A stretch of 64,000 bases of DNA, from the NCBI GenBank assembly GCA_031291095.1, contig JARLJR010000124.1, forward strand, positions 1 through 64,000, in the 5' to 3' direction. The position numbers and the translations under genes are program-made. The notes under the pieces were generated by a model. That model worked only from the letters and a program-made list of their open reading frames with translations, searched no databases and was not told the DNA's origin. Shown here piece by piece: positions 1-8,803 of this stretch (positions are counted from its first letter, which is position 1; each line of letters begins with the position of its first letter). The stretch is from Legionella sp. GTDB taxonomy: Bacteria > Pseudomonadota > Gammaproteobacteria > Legionellales > Legionellaceae.

Positions 1-278
1 GGATGACGTGTGTTGGGGGAACTTTACATATCTGCACGTCATCCCGAGCATCGCGAGGGATCTCCTGAATGAGGCATTTGAGTTATTGGTGAGCATTATG
101 CCACCTTCGGGAGGTCCTTCGTCGTAAACTCCTCGGGATGACGTGTGTTGGGGGAACTTTACACCTCGCAGGTCATCCCGAGCATCGCGAGGGATCTCCT
201 GAATGAGGCATTTGAGTTATTGGTGAGCATCATGCCACCTTCGGGAGGTCCTTCGTCGTACACTCCTCAGGATGACGT
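1..278. repeat. Tandem array of a 109-bp inverted-repeat (MITE-like) element
   Basis: Two full copies lie at 36-144 and 170-278. The first has perfect 13-bp terminal inverted repeats (ACGTCATCCCGAG at 36-48, CTCGGGATGACGT at 132-144); the second has slightly eroded ends. They repeat with a 134-bp period that includes the GTGTTGGGGGAACTTTACA spacer. The window opens inside the right end of a further copy. Related copies lie at 4350-4440 and 43528-43635. No transposase is present, so this is a non-autonomous or REP-like element. The open frame across 145-387 is repeat sequence, not a gene. The stretch 1-343 holds no gene that I can support. Confidence 0.85.
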
Positions 279-343
279 GTGTTGGGGACACTTTACAAAT
301 CGGCAGGTGTCTTTGGGCAGAGCCTGGATTGCGCTTCGTTCTC

Positions 344-3300
344 TTATAAAGTTGGTTGGATCTGATCTGTGGGCGCTGTCGTTGTAGCCGTTATTACCAC
401 TTCATCAGAAACCTCTTTAACTTTCTCCAATTGATCCTCATAAATCGCTCTAATATTATCTGCATTGGTTAATGTTTTAGTGTTATATTTCAATAATTTT
501 TCAACATCTTGAGGATTGGCTTCATTAATCACATTTTTTATTTGCTCAAGAACTACTCCTGGAACAATTAATTCCTCAAATCGTTTAATTAATTGTTCTG
601 CAGCAGTTGGTTGCTCAGCTGATTGTTTATTATGAAGCTCTTGCCATCTATTTATTGGGGGGGCTTTGTGTGGCACTTGAGATGACAAGGGGGCAGGAGT
701 AATTATTGGTTTAGAGGGACATTCTATGGCGTAAAGCTTGTTAACATTATTTTTTAGACGCATCTGCCCGTCTTGGTTAAGTGGAATGACCTTCGCCTGA
801 TTAACTCGAAAATTATCGCCAAAGATCTTAGTTAATTGCAGTGCTTGCGCTTCTGTTTTAGGGACAATTTGTAGTGAGACTGTCTTTTGATCTGCACTCC
901 ATAGGCGTCCAATATCCGCTTTTTCTTGGTTAGGTCCATTTTTCGCATTAACTATTGCTGCAACTCGAGGAAAGACATGCTTATCACAAATAATATGCAG
1001 TTGGGAAAGTTCTTTTTTCTGTTGGTATTTGTTTTCAACCGTTTCTAAGAGCTTATTTAATTTTTCTTGAGATAAATTGCAACTTAATCCTTTAGATGAT
1101 TGGGCCATAGCCAAGCCAAACTCCTCGCCTAGGGTCTTTGCAACTGAACTATTAGTAGTACTGAGGGTATAGGTTCCATTTTCTTCTCGTTTTAATTGAA
1201 AAGGAATGCGGCCGCCTGGCGGATCAATATGTAGTGTATTAAGTAAAACCTTTCCATCCGGATAGACAGCAGAACTTTTAGAGCAATACTTTTCTAAGTG
1301 GTCGAGTAAATTCAGCTCGTGTCGAGTTAGCGGCATACGTTGCTCAAATACCGTCAAAATCTGCTGATTATTTTTATGAGCCTGGGCAGCCATACCATCA
1401 ACAAACTTAATGTAGTCATCGAGCTCTGCATAAGGCATTCCGCTTTTTACCGCCATTTCAATCATATCCGCTTTAATTTTGATAAAATATAAATCAAAAT
1501 GGCTGGCTTTTCCGGTAGCAAGCTCCATGCTGTAGGCATCCACTAAAGCCTGTATTTTGCTTGCATTAGCGCCACTGCTTTTAATTGCCGCCAACTGTTT
1601 TAATAAATCTTGGGGGGATGGTGTGTTCTCTTCGATACGGCGTAGCTCCTGCCTTAGTCCGGGAAAGCTTTGTATTACTTCTTCATCAGGATTTTTTCCG
1701 GTGATCATTTTTTTTAATAAATGAAAACCAACCATACGTTCGGATAAGTCGGTATCATAAAAGATACTGTAATTGCGGTACATTGCGTGGCGTGCTACGC
1801 CAATTGCTGATGAGCCTCTAAACACAGAAGGTACATTTGCATAGGGATTTACAAATGAAAAATCATCCTGAAGACTGGCGCATACCCCCTCTCCTTCATA
1901 GGGTTTCCCATAGTCAAAACCATAGAAAGCCTCGTCAGCAAAGCCTTTATTTTGGGCATCTTTACCGATGCCATCTCGGTCACCTACTGCAATACCAAAG
2001 ATTAAATTTTTAGCTAAGCCTGGAATCTGTTTTGAATGGGTTAGAGATACGTTTTTCTTATCAACCAGAATCCCATTGTAATCAGGCTCTCCTCCATCAT
2101 GAAGAAAACTGGTGAGTTCTTGTAGGCCATTTTTCCAAGCACAAGCTAATAAGGCATGTACATCGGTTCCTTTATTATTAACCCAGGCAAGTTCTTGTCT
2201 TTGATTGTGGGCACTAAAGATACCGGCTAACCGAGTTCCTACAAATTCTCTTATTGCCTCTTTATTGGCTTTGGTTCGCTCTTTTTGTCCCTCAGCATAA
2301 TCAAGCTTATACATCCAGGAGCTTAATTTATCATTCTTAGCCACACCCTCTTTGACCTGATCACAAAGCCATTCAATACAGGAATGCACCTGTTTTGGGT
2401 CATGTGGACCAGGAACAAATGAATTAATAAAGTCAGCAAAGATTTTTTGTTTTTGATTCAAATCTCCATTTTTAAGTGCCTTATCTAACTCCGCGAGCAT
2501 AAGTTTATCATTTTCTTTTTTTACGCTTTGGGGATTAGCTAAAATTCGTTCCAGCTCCTTAAAGAAGGCATCATCTAAATCAATCGCTCGAAACCCAGGT
2601 TCAACCCCGCTAGGCTTTTGGGCATAACAAAATTGGTTTGGTCCAAACATTGACCCCAAGCGGCTAAGCTCTTTATTTTTACGTAAGGTACTTTGACTAA
2701 TTGAGCCTTCCGAAGGTGTTATTCTGGGCTCAACTTTTGGGACTGAACTTAAAGTTGGAGCACTTTGTGAAACAGGATTGCTCCCTACTTGTTTTTTTTG
2801 AATTGGCGGCAACAGCGATTCTGGCTTAATCTCTGCTTGAGCATCGAGTAAACGCCGAATTACCCCATCTTTTTTCAATTGATAGCGAGGATTAATGTTT
2901 ATTTCGACTCCCAAGTTCTGTTCACAAAGCAGTTTAATATGCTGACTAACTTTATTATTAGTTCCTAATGATGCATATGCAGTACCCATAACGTCTAGCA
3001 TCGCAATGAGTTTTGCATCTTCAGATAAGTCTTTACGCAGTAAGACCTCAGATATTTTTTTATGCACATTTTTGGCATCAGCATCCTTTGTGGCCAGTTC
3101 CCCTAAGGGTTTTAGTGCCTCAACAAAGGCTACATACTCTTTTACACAATGTGCTGATGAAATTGAATTGGCAGTTTTTTTATTGCTGGTGATGGACTCC
3201 ATATAATTTTGCGCAAATTTGCTATCCAGGTTATAGGGCTGTCCCAGCTCTACTTGTGGAACTACTTTATTAGCTAGTTTCATGCGCTCAACATACCGAG

Positions 3301-4330
3301 GGTCAAGTTGTATTCCATCGAGCAATGAATGATAAACCGCATCGCGTAAGGCAGCAGAGTCATTGCCTGCATTGGCAAGTCTTTGCCAATCGGCCGCATA
3401 ATTGATGTTCCCTTGACCTGGAAACCTAGGATTAGTAATTAAACCTTGGAGTGCACGATAACCACAACTCCAACTGTCTTTTTGTAAATTATCAGTCGCG
3501 GGATTAACATTTTTTGCTGCTGCATTTGGGAACGCTCTATAAAGGCCATCTTGATAATTAATTGCATTTAGAAGAATAGCCTGCTCGTTTCCTCTTAGTG
3601 GCATTGAGTCTTTATAATCAATGCTAATTGCATTGGTGACCGGATTAACCGTTACCATCGCGCAAGTCCAATGCGAACCTTGAGCGCGTAAAGAGCCATT
3701 ATTGCCGCAATTGATCAATAAAGGAATGGTATAAGGTACATTGCTATTCGCATGTTTTACTCGTTCAAAATGTAAAATCATCCCCATGTCATCAGCATTT
3801 AAACGGGTAATATGGGTGCTGTTTTTTATATTGAGTTTAATCAACATACGTTCTAAATCAACTTCACCAAGCCATTCAGTGGCTCCTAGCTCACCGCTAA
3901 GTAACTTTTCTGCAACACCTAAATTATTATGTTGAGCATGTAAATCACGTAAGGAGCGTCTTACCACCTTTTGATTTTCTTCTAACCACAGCAGAGAGGC
4001 ATTTTTTTCATCAAATCCAGTGGCAACTGGTGGGGCTGTATCGGTGAACTTAATTTGCTTATCTAATAATTGCTTTAAAAACAGGTATTCCGTCGTATAA
4101 TCTTTACGGGTTTCAGGATTATTGCTCCCAATACCCGCGAGATTTAAGTTGTTTCCATTGTCTAGCTTATTAATATGATCGAGTGCCGCAGCCAATTGTG
4201 CAAAATTGGCCATATTCCCTAACCAGGCCGGATTAAATTGCTCTTTGAAGGTATCTCTTAAGTAACGCTCGATAATCTGGCGCTTCTTGTCGGCATCCAA
4301 TACTTTTTGGGCATCGCTAGCTGATATCAT
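344..4330 (-). CDS. Giant effector-like protein: CE-clan cysteine protease signature plus kinase-like motif (copy 1)
   Basis: 1328 residues, soluble, no signal peptide. The N-terminal part carries an Ulp1/YopJ (clan CE) active-site layout: GSHW with H220, YKDSMP with D241, Q283 and WSCGYRAL with C289. Family members are deubiquitinases, deSUMOylases or acetyltransferases, so the target is probably a host protein (inference). A central block near residues 775-815 reads GDRDGIGK, then QNKG, then YGFDYGKPYE; this resembles the catalytic and metal-binding loops of atypical or PI-type kinases. The C-terminal third is unrecognised. The neighbour at 4463-8506 is a full-length paralog. A GTG at 4351 extends the frame by 7 residues, but ATG 4330 is chosen because it matches the paralog's start and has an AAGGA site in front. 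Confidence 0.8.
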   Translation of the reverse strand: MISASDAQKVLDADKKRQIIERYLRDTFKEQFNPAWLGNMANFAQLAAALDHINKLDNGNNLNLAGIGSNNPETRKDYTTEYLFLKQLLDKQIKFTDTAPPVATGFDEKNASLLWLEENQKVVRRSLRDLHAQHNNLGVAEKLLSGELGATEWLGEVDLERMLIKLNIKNSTHITRLNADDMGMILHFERVKHANSNVPYTIPLLINCGNNGSLRAQGSHWTCAMVTVNPVTNAISIDYKDSMPLRGNEQAILLNAINYQDGLYRAFPNAAAKNVNPATDNLQKDSWSCGYRALQGLITNPRFPGQGNINYAADWQRLANAGNDSAALRDAVYHSLLDGIQLDPRYVERMKLANKVVPQVELGQPYNLDSKFAQNYMESITSNKKTANSISSAHCVKEYVAFVEALKPLGELATKDADAKNVHKKISEVLLRKDLSEDAKLIAMLDVMGTAYASLGTNNKVSQHIKLLCEQNLGVEININPRYQLKKDGVIRRLLDAQAEIKPESLLPPIQKKQVGSNPVSQSAPTLSSVPKVEPRITPSEGSISQSTLRKNKELSRLGSMFGPNQFCYAQKPSGVEPGFRAIDLDDAFFKELERILANPQSVKKENDKLMLAELDKALKNGDLNQKQKIFADFINSFVPGPHDPKQVHSCIEWLCDQVKEGVAKNDKLSSWMYKLDYAEGQKERTKANKEAIREFVGTRLAGIFSAHNQRQELAWVNNKGTDVHALLACAWKNGLQELTSFLHDGGEPDYNGILVDKKNVSLTHSKQIPGLAKNLIFGIAVGDRDGIGKDAQNKGFADEAFYGFDYGKPYEGEGVCASLQDDFSFVNPYANVPSVFRGSSAIGVARHAMYRNYSIFYDTDLSERMVGFHLLKKMITGKNPDEEVIQSFPGLRQELRRIEENTPSPQDLLKQLAAIKSSGANASKIQALVDAYSMELATGKASHFDLYFIKIKADMIEMAVKSGMPYAELDDYIKFVDGMAAQAHKNNQQILTVFEQRMPLTRHELNLLDHLEKYCSKSSAVYPDGKVLLNTLHIDPPGGRIPFQLKREENGTYTLSTTNSSVAKTLGEEFGLAMAQSSKGLSCNLSQEKLNKLLETVENKYQQKKELSQLHIICDKHVFPRVAAIVNAKNGPNQEKADIGRLWSADQKTVSLQIVPKTEAQALQLTKIFGDNFRVNQAKVIPLNQDGQMRLKNNVNKLYAIECPSKPIITPAPLSSQVPHKAPPINRWQELHNKQSAEQPTAAEQLIKRFEELIVPGVVLEQIKNVINEANPQDVEKLLKYNTKTLTNADNIRAIYEDQLEKVKEVSDEVVITATTTAPTDQIQPTL

Positions 4331-4349
4331 CTCATCATCCTTGGATTTC

Positions 4350-4440
4350 ACGTAATCCCGAACGCATGAGGATCTCCTGAATGAAGATCTGTGTTAGCGG
4401 TTAGTACAGAGCCTCACTCAGGAGATCCTTCGTCGACGTA
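4350..4440. repeat. Divergent copy of the inverted-repeat element between the two paralogs
   Basis: The ACGTAATCCCGA left end at 4350 and CGTCGACGT right end match the element at 36-278. A perfect 12-bp inverted repeat lies inside it (AGGATCTCCTGA at 4369-4380, TCAGGAGATCCT at 4418-4429). The copy fills most of the gap between the stop of the upstream paralog (4463) and the start of the downstream one (4330), ending just upstream of the latter's ribosome site. It may act as an RNA hairpin in a shared transcript. Confidence 0.75.
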
Positions 4441-4462
4441 TGTGTATAACGTCAACCTTTCT

Positions 4463-7400
4463 TTATTGAAACCCTGGACGGACATCATCACTTGGTGTCG
4501 TTGGTGTTATTACCAGCTCATCAGGTATTTCTTTAATATCTCCTAATCTTTCTTGAATAATTGCCTTGATATTGTCTTCATTACCTAATGTTTTATCATT
4601 GCATTGCAGTAATCGTGCAACAACATCAGGACGGGCTTCAATAAGTATGTCTTTAATCTGTGCTACAACCTCCGTTTTATCAACTAATTTTTCGAATCGC
4701 TTCACCAGTTGTTCGGTAGGAGTTAGCTCATGCTCTTTTTTATGAAATGCTTTCCATTTCCCTGAAGCAGAACTGAGGGGTTCAGAACCTGTTTTCACTA
4801 TTGAACTAAGTTCTATTCCCACGTCTTCAACACTGGACCTACTGTTGATACGGCTTGCGTAGTCATCACGAGCATAAATTGCATCGACTCGTTCCTTGAA
4901 AACTTGCAAAGTACCGTGACGAATGTTAAGAATTTCAGCCTTATTTAGCGTCACGTGCAGTCCAAAAATTTTATGAATGTGTTCCGCTTGCTCTGCTGTT
5001 CTTGCTTCAACTCGTATCGATAAACGGCCATCCTTTTCCCATTTAATCCCAAATCCAGCTTTAGGTGTTTCAGGCGTATTATCACTATTTATCATTGCTG
5101 AAGCACGCTTTAATACAGTTGCCCTATATGTAGGCTGGACGAGTTGCTCTTGTACTTTTTCATTGTATTTTCGATCAGCAATAACCATTAATTTACTTAG
5201 TTGATCTGGAGTCAGCGTGTAACTCATTCCTCCTTTAGATACGTTCGGTGTAACTAAGCCAAATTCTTTTTCTATAGTCTTGGCCATGGCCTTATTGGTA
5301 GTACTCAAAGTATAAGTACCATTGTCTTCATGTTTTAATTGAAAAGGAACACGTTTATTTTGCGGTTCAAAACGTAGCCTGTTTAGGAACACCTCACCAT
5401 CTGGAGACATGATTGACGTAGGTGAACAAACTTTTTCCAAATTATCAAGTAAGTCAAGTTCTTGTCGAGTGAGCGGTACACGTTGCGCAAAGGTTTGTAA
5501 TATCCGTGCATTATTTGTATGAGCTTGGGCTGCCATTTTATCAATAAATTTTATGTAGCCAGAAAGCTCTTCATAAGGCATTTCACTTTTTACCGCCATC
5601 TCCATAATATCCGCTTTGATTTTGTAAAAATACAAATCAAAATTTGATAATTTTCCTGAACCTACATCCATTACGTGAGCTTCGAGCAAAGCCATAGTTT
5701 TTGAATTACTGCAATTATGTCTAATAAGATCTAATTGTCTTAATAAAGACTTGGGAGTGGGCGTATTTTCTTGAATGCGGTGTAACTCTTGTCTTAAACC
5801 TGGATAGCTTTTAATCACTTCTTCATCAGGATTTTCCCCGGTGATCATTTTTCTTAATAAATGCAAACCGATCATACGTTCAGATAAGGGAGTATCATAA
5901 AACACGCTATAGTTTCGGTACATTAAGTGCCGTGCCACACCAACTTTGGTTTCTCTTCTAAGGAATTCAGGCGCTTTAGCGTAAAAATCATCAAAGGAAA
6001 AATCATCTTTCAAACTATCACACACACCATCGCCTTCATAAGGCTTACCATAGTCAAAACCATAGAATGCCCCATCGGCAAAGCCTTTATTCTGGGCATT
6101 TTTACCGATACCATCGCGGTCGCCAATGGCAACACCAAAAATTAAATTTTTCGCCAAGCCTGGAATGAGCATGGAGTGTTTCAGAGGAGCGTCTTTATTT
6201 TCAACTAACACGCCACGATAATCAGGTTCTTTTCCATAACAAAGAAAATCAGTAAGCTCACGCAAACCATTTTTCCAACCACAAGCTAATAAGGCATGCG
6301 CCCCATCATCTTTGTTATTTACCCAGGCAAGTTCTTGTTTTTGGTTTTGTTCACTAAAAATACCGGCTAATCGTGTACCTACGAACTCTCTTATGGCTTC
6401 TTTATTGGCTTTGACTCGTTCTTTTTGTCCTTCCGCATAATCAAGCTTGTACATCCACGCCTGCAAATTATGATTACTCGCAACCGCATCTTTGATTTCT
6501 TTACAAAGCCACTGAATACCCGGATTAAGTACCGTACTCTCACCGTATGGTTTGGGTGTATGAGCATTAATAAAAACAGCAAAAATTTCCTGTTTTCGTT
6601 TTAGATCATCGACTCTACCCAGCGCTGCTCCTAATTGAGCGAGGTTATGTGGGTCGTCGGAAGGTACTTTGGCTAAAATTTTGCTTAATTCTTTAAAAAA
6701 AACCTCATTTAAATCAATGGCTCTAAATCCAGGCTCAACGCCAGAAGGTTTGTGGCCATAACAAAATTGAGTAAGACCAAACATGGTACCTAGACGTGCG
6801 TCCTTTTCATGTTCGCGTAATTCAGGCTGATTCAGACGCGCTCCTTTCTTGGCTATTGAACCCTCTGAAGGAGTTACTTTAGGCTCAACGGTTTCAGTTG
6901 TTCTTACTGTTGGCGCGCTATGAGATACTCCTGTACCTGTCGTTTTCTTTTTAACTGGGGGCAATAAAGACTCCGTTTCTCTTCTCTCCAATGTAATTCC
7001 AGCCTGGTTATCTAGCATACGACTCATTAAACCATCTTTTTTAAATCGATAAAGAGGGTCTTTACCTAATTCTACACCCATCTGTTTGTCACAGAACACT
7101 TTAATGTAAGTGCCTAATTCACTATTGGCCCCACCAAATGAGGTTATAATTTTTGAGTACTCAGTTCCCATAACATTGAGAATCGCAAATAGTTTTTCGT
7201 CAGAAGATAACTCTTTATTCGTAATTACTTCATTTACGCCGCGCTTTAGCTCTTCAAGAGCAGTTGTTCTATTGGTAGAAACACGTATGGTTTTCAGCAA
7301 AATACTTATTTTTCTATAATCTTCTGCAAAGTTCTCTGATGCACCAAGACGAGTGGCCCCATGCCCCCCTCCGAGCAACTCTCGGTAATGCTGAGTAAAT

Positions 7401-8506
7401 TTACTGTCGAGCTTGAAGGATGTATCACTCGTTGAAGTGACCATTGATGGATCCAATCCCATGTCTTCAGCATATTGATGGTCAATTACCACCCCATCTA
7501 ACAGCTCATCGTACACGCCATCACGCAGAGCATTAGAAGTATTTGCCGCATTGCTAAGCCTTAACCAAGTAGCCCCTTGGTCTACATTTCCTGGGGTAGT
7601 CGGGAATCCGGGAGCGGTGATTAAACCTTTTAATGCGCGATAGCCACAACTCCAACCATCTCTTTGTAGCCCAGTAGACGCTGTATTTACTGTTTGTGTT
7701 GCATACGTGGGGAAGGCGCTGTATGCACCATCTGAATAATTAATGGCGGCGATAAGAACGTCGCGTTCGGAGCCTCTAAGAGGCATTGAGTCTTGGTAAT
7801 TAATGGTAACCGAATTGGTTGTGGGATTCACGGAAACCATCGCATAAGTCCAATGTGAACCCTGGCTGAGTAAAGAACTACTACCGCAGTTAATTAACAA
7901 AGGAATCGTATAAGGTGTTGTATCAGCTCCATGCTTAATTCGCTCAAAATGCAATACCATACCGATGTCTTCTGCATTTAAGCGTGTAATATGCGTTCGA
8001 TCTTTGACTCCCAATTTAATTAGCATACGCTCTAAATCAACTTCACCAAGCCATTCTTCTTGTCCCAAGTCCCCATTTAATAATTTTTCTACAATACCTA
8101 AATTACTGCTCTGAGCATGCAAATCGCGTAAGGAGCGGCTTTCTAAATGTTGATTAAGGTGCAAGCTCCAAAGAACAGCCTTTTTTTCATTAAATGCGCT
8201 AGCTACGGGTGGGATACCATCGGTCAAAGGAGCTACATCATGTAACATTCTCTGTAGCATCAAGAATTGTTCTTTATGATCTTCGCGTGTTGTTTCATTA
8301 CTACTGCCCATAGCAGCGAGTTTTAAGTTGTCATTCCCTAATTGGTCAAAAAAATTAAGTGCTTGTGCTAAAGATGCATAGTTACCCATAGTGTCCAGCC
8401 AAGCAGGATCAAATCGCTCTTTGAATCGCGCTCTTAGATAAAGTTCGATAATACGACGTGTTTTTTCTTCATCTAATGTGCTTACTGCTTCGCTTGTAGA
8501 TAACAT
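4463..8506 (-). CDS. Giant effector-like protein: CE-clan cysteine protease signature plus kinase-like motif (copy 2)
   Basis: 1347 residues, collinear with the 344-4330 protein over its whole length. The CE-clan residues are all present: H218 in GSHW, D239 in YQDSMP, and C287 in WSCGYRAL, with a Gln six residues before the Cys. The kinase-like block GDRDGIGKNAQNKG followed by YGFDYGKPYE is also kept, near residues 790-825. The middle linker (about 540-620) is rich in Ser, Thr and Pro and is the least conserved part. Start ATG 8506 has an AGAGGACA site. The gene is first in a probable two-gene unit with its paralog. Conservation of both motif sets after duplication argues that both activities matter. 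A secreted effector role is inference. Confidence 0.8.
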   Translation of the reverse strand: MLSTSEAVSTLDEEKTRRIIELYLRARFKERFDPAWLDTMGNYASLAQALNFFDQLGNDNLKLAAMGSSNETTREDHKEQFLMLQRMLHDVAPLTDGIPPVASAFNEKKAVLWSLHLNQHLESRSLRDLHAQSSNLGIVEKLLNGDLGQEEWLGEVDLERMLIKLGVKDRTHITRLNAEDIGMVLHFERIKHGADTTPYTIPLLINCGSSSLLSQGSHWTYAMVSVNPTTNSVTINYQDSMPLRGSERDVLIAAINYSDGAYSAFPTYATQTVNTASTGLQRDGWSCGYRALKGLITAPGFPTTPGNVDQGATWLRLSNAANTSNALRDGVYDELLDGVVIDHQYAEDMGLDPSMVTSTSDTSFKLDSKFTQHYRELLGGGHGATRLGASENFAEDYRKISILLKTIRVSTNRTTALEELKRGVNEVITNKELSSDEKLFAILNVMGTEYSKIITSFGGANSELGTYIKVFCDKQMGVELGKDPLYRFKKDGLMSRMLDNQAGITLERRETESLLPPVKKKTTGTGVSHSAPTVRTTETVEPKVTPSEGSIAKKGARLNQPELREHEKDARLGTMFGLTQFCYGHKPSGVEPGFRAIDLNEVFFKELSKILAKVPSDDPHNLAQLGAALGRVDDLKRKQEIFAVFINAHTPKPYGESTVLNPGIQWLCKEIKDAVASNHNLQAWMYKLDYAEGQKERVKANKEAIREFVGTRLAGIFSEQNQKQELAWVNNKDDGAHALLACGWKNGLRELTDFLCYGKEPDYRGVLVENKDAPLKHSMLIPGLAKNLIFGVAIGDRDGIGKNAQNKGFADGAFYGFDYGKPYEGDGVCDSLKDDFSFDDFYAKAPEFLRRETKVGVARHLMYRNYSVFYDTPLSERMIGLHLLRKMITGENPDEEVIKSYPGLRQELHRIQENTPTPKSLLRQLDLIRHNCSNSKTMALLEAHVMDVGSGKLSNFDLYFYKIKADIMEMAVKSEMPYEELSGYIKFIDKMAAQAHTNNARILQTFAQRVPLTRQELDLLDNLEKVCSPTSIMSPDGEVFLNRLRFEPQNKRVPFQLKHEDNGTYTLSTTNKAMAKTIEKEFGLVTPNVSKGGMSYTLTPDQLSKLMVIADRKYNEKVQEQLVQPTYRATVLKRASAMINSDNTPETPKAGFGIKWEKDGRLSIRVEARTAEQAEHIHKIFGLHVTLNKAEILNIRHGTLQVFKERVDAIYARDDYASRINSRSSVEDVGIELSSIVKTGSEPLSSASGKWKAFHKKEHELTPTEQLVKRFEKLVDKTEVVAQIKDILIEARPDVVARLLQCNDKTLGNEDNIKAIIQERLGDIKEIPDELVITPTTPSDDVRPGFQ

Positions 8507-8803
8507 ATCATTGTCCTCTCTGAGATTAATGACAAAAATATGAAGCCTTATTATAAAAATCTGCTTCGTTACTAACTACTTTATGCTTCTAAAATTAAGG
8601 AACCATTAATCTGCTTGTAAAAAAAATGAAAAGTTTAAATCCCTTAAACAATTTTAGATGGCGTTTACATGACCATATTGACTAATTTAAAGTATAGTAC
8701 GTTAATCTTATGATAAGCATTGTGGTATTTTTTAATACATGTCGTTACCTTAAAATGGTAAAATGTTATAATTACAACCAATAACTTAATTTAAGGCCAT
8801 CTC
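8507..8803. other. Divergent intergenic region, effector paralog / kinase
   Basis: 297 bp of AT-rich sequence must hold the promoters for the minus-strand effector pair and the plus-strand kinase. A TATAAT lies at about 8767-8772, ahead of the kinase, but no good -35 box sits 16-18 bp upstream. I see no convincing regulator box and no gene. Confidence 0.4.

Noticed and set aside
1-278. Possible CRISPR array
   Set aside because: Units are about 109 bp with inverted ends and near-identical spacers; no cas gene is present.
145-387. 80-codon plus-strand frame over the repeat array
   Set aside because: It translates the inverted-repeat element and runs into the antisense end of the 344-4330 gene; no ribosome site or domain.
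4331-4351. GTG 4351 as start of the first giant protein
   Set aside because: Homology with the paralog begins at ATG 4330, and the AAGGA site lies between the two.
8507-8803. PmrA-type box upstream of the kinase or giant protein
   Set aside because: CTTAA-like words occur, but no pair with the required spacing could be found.
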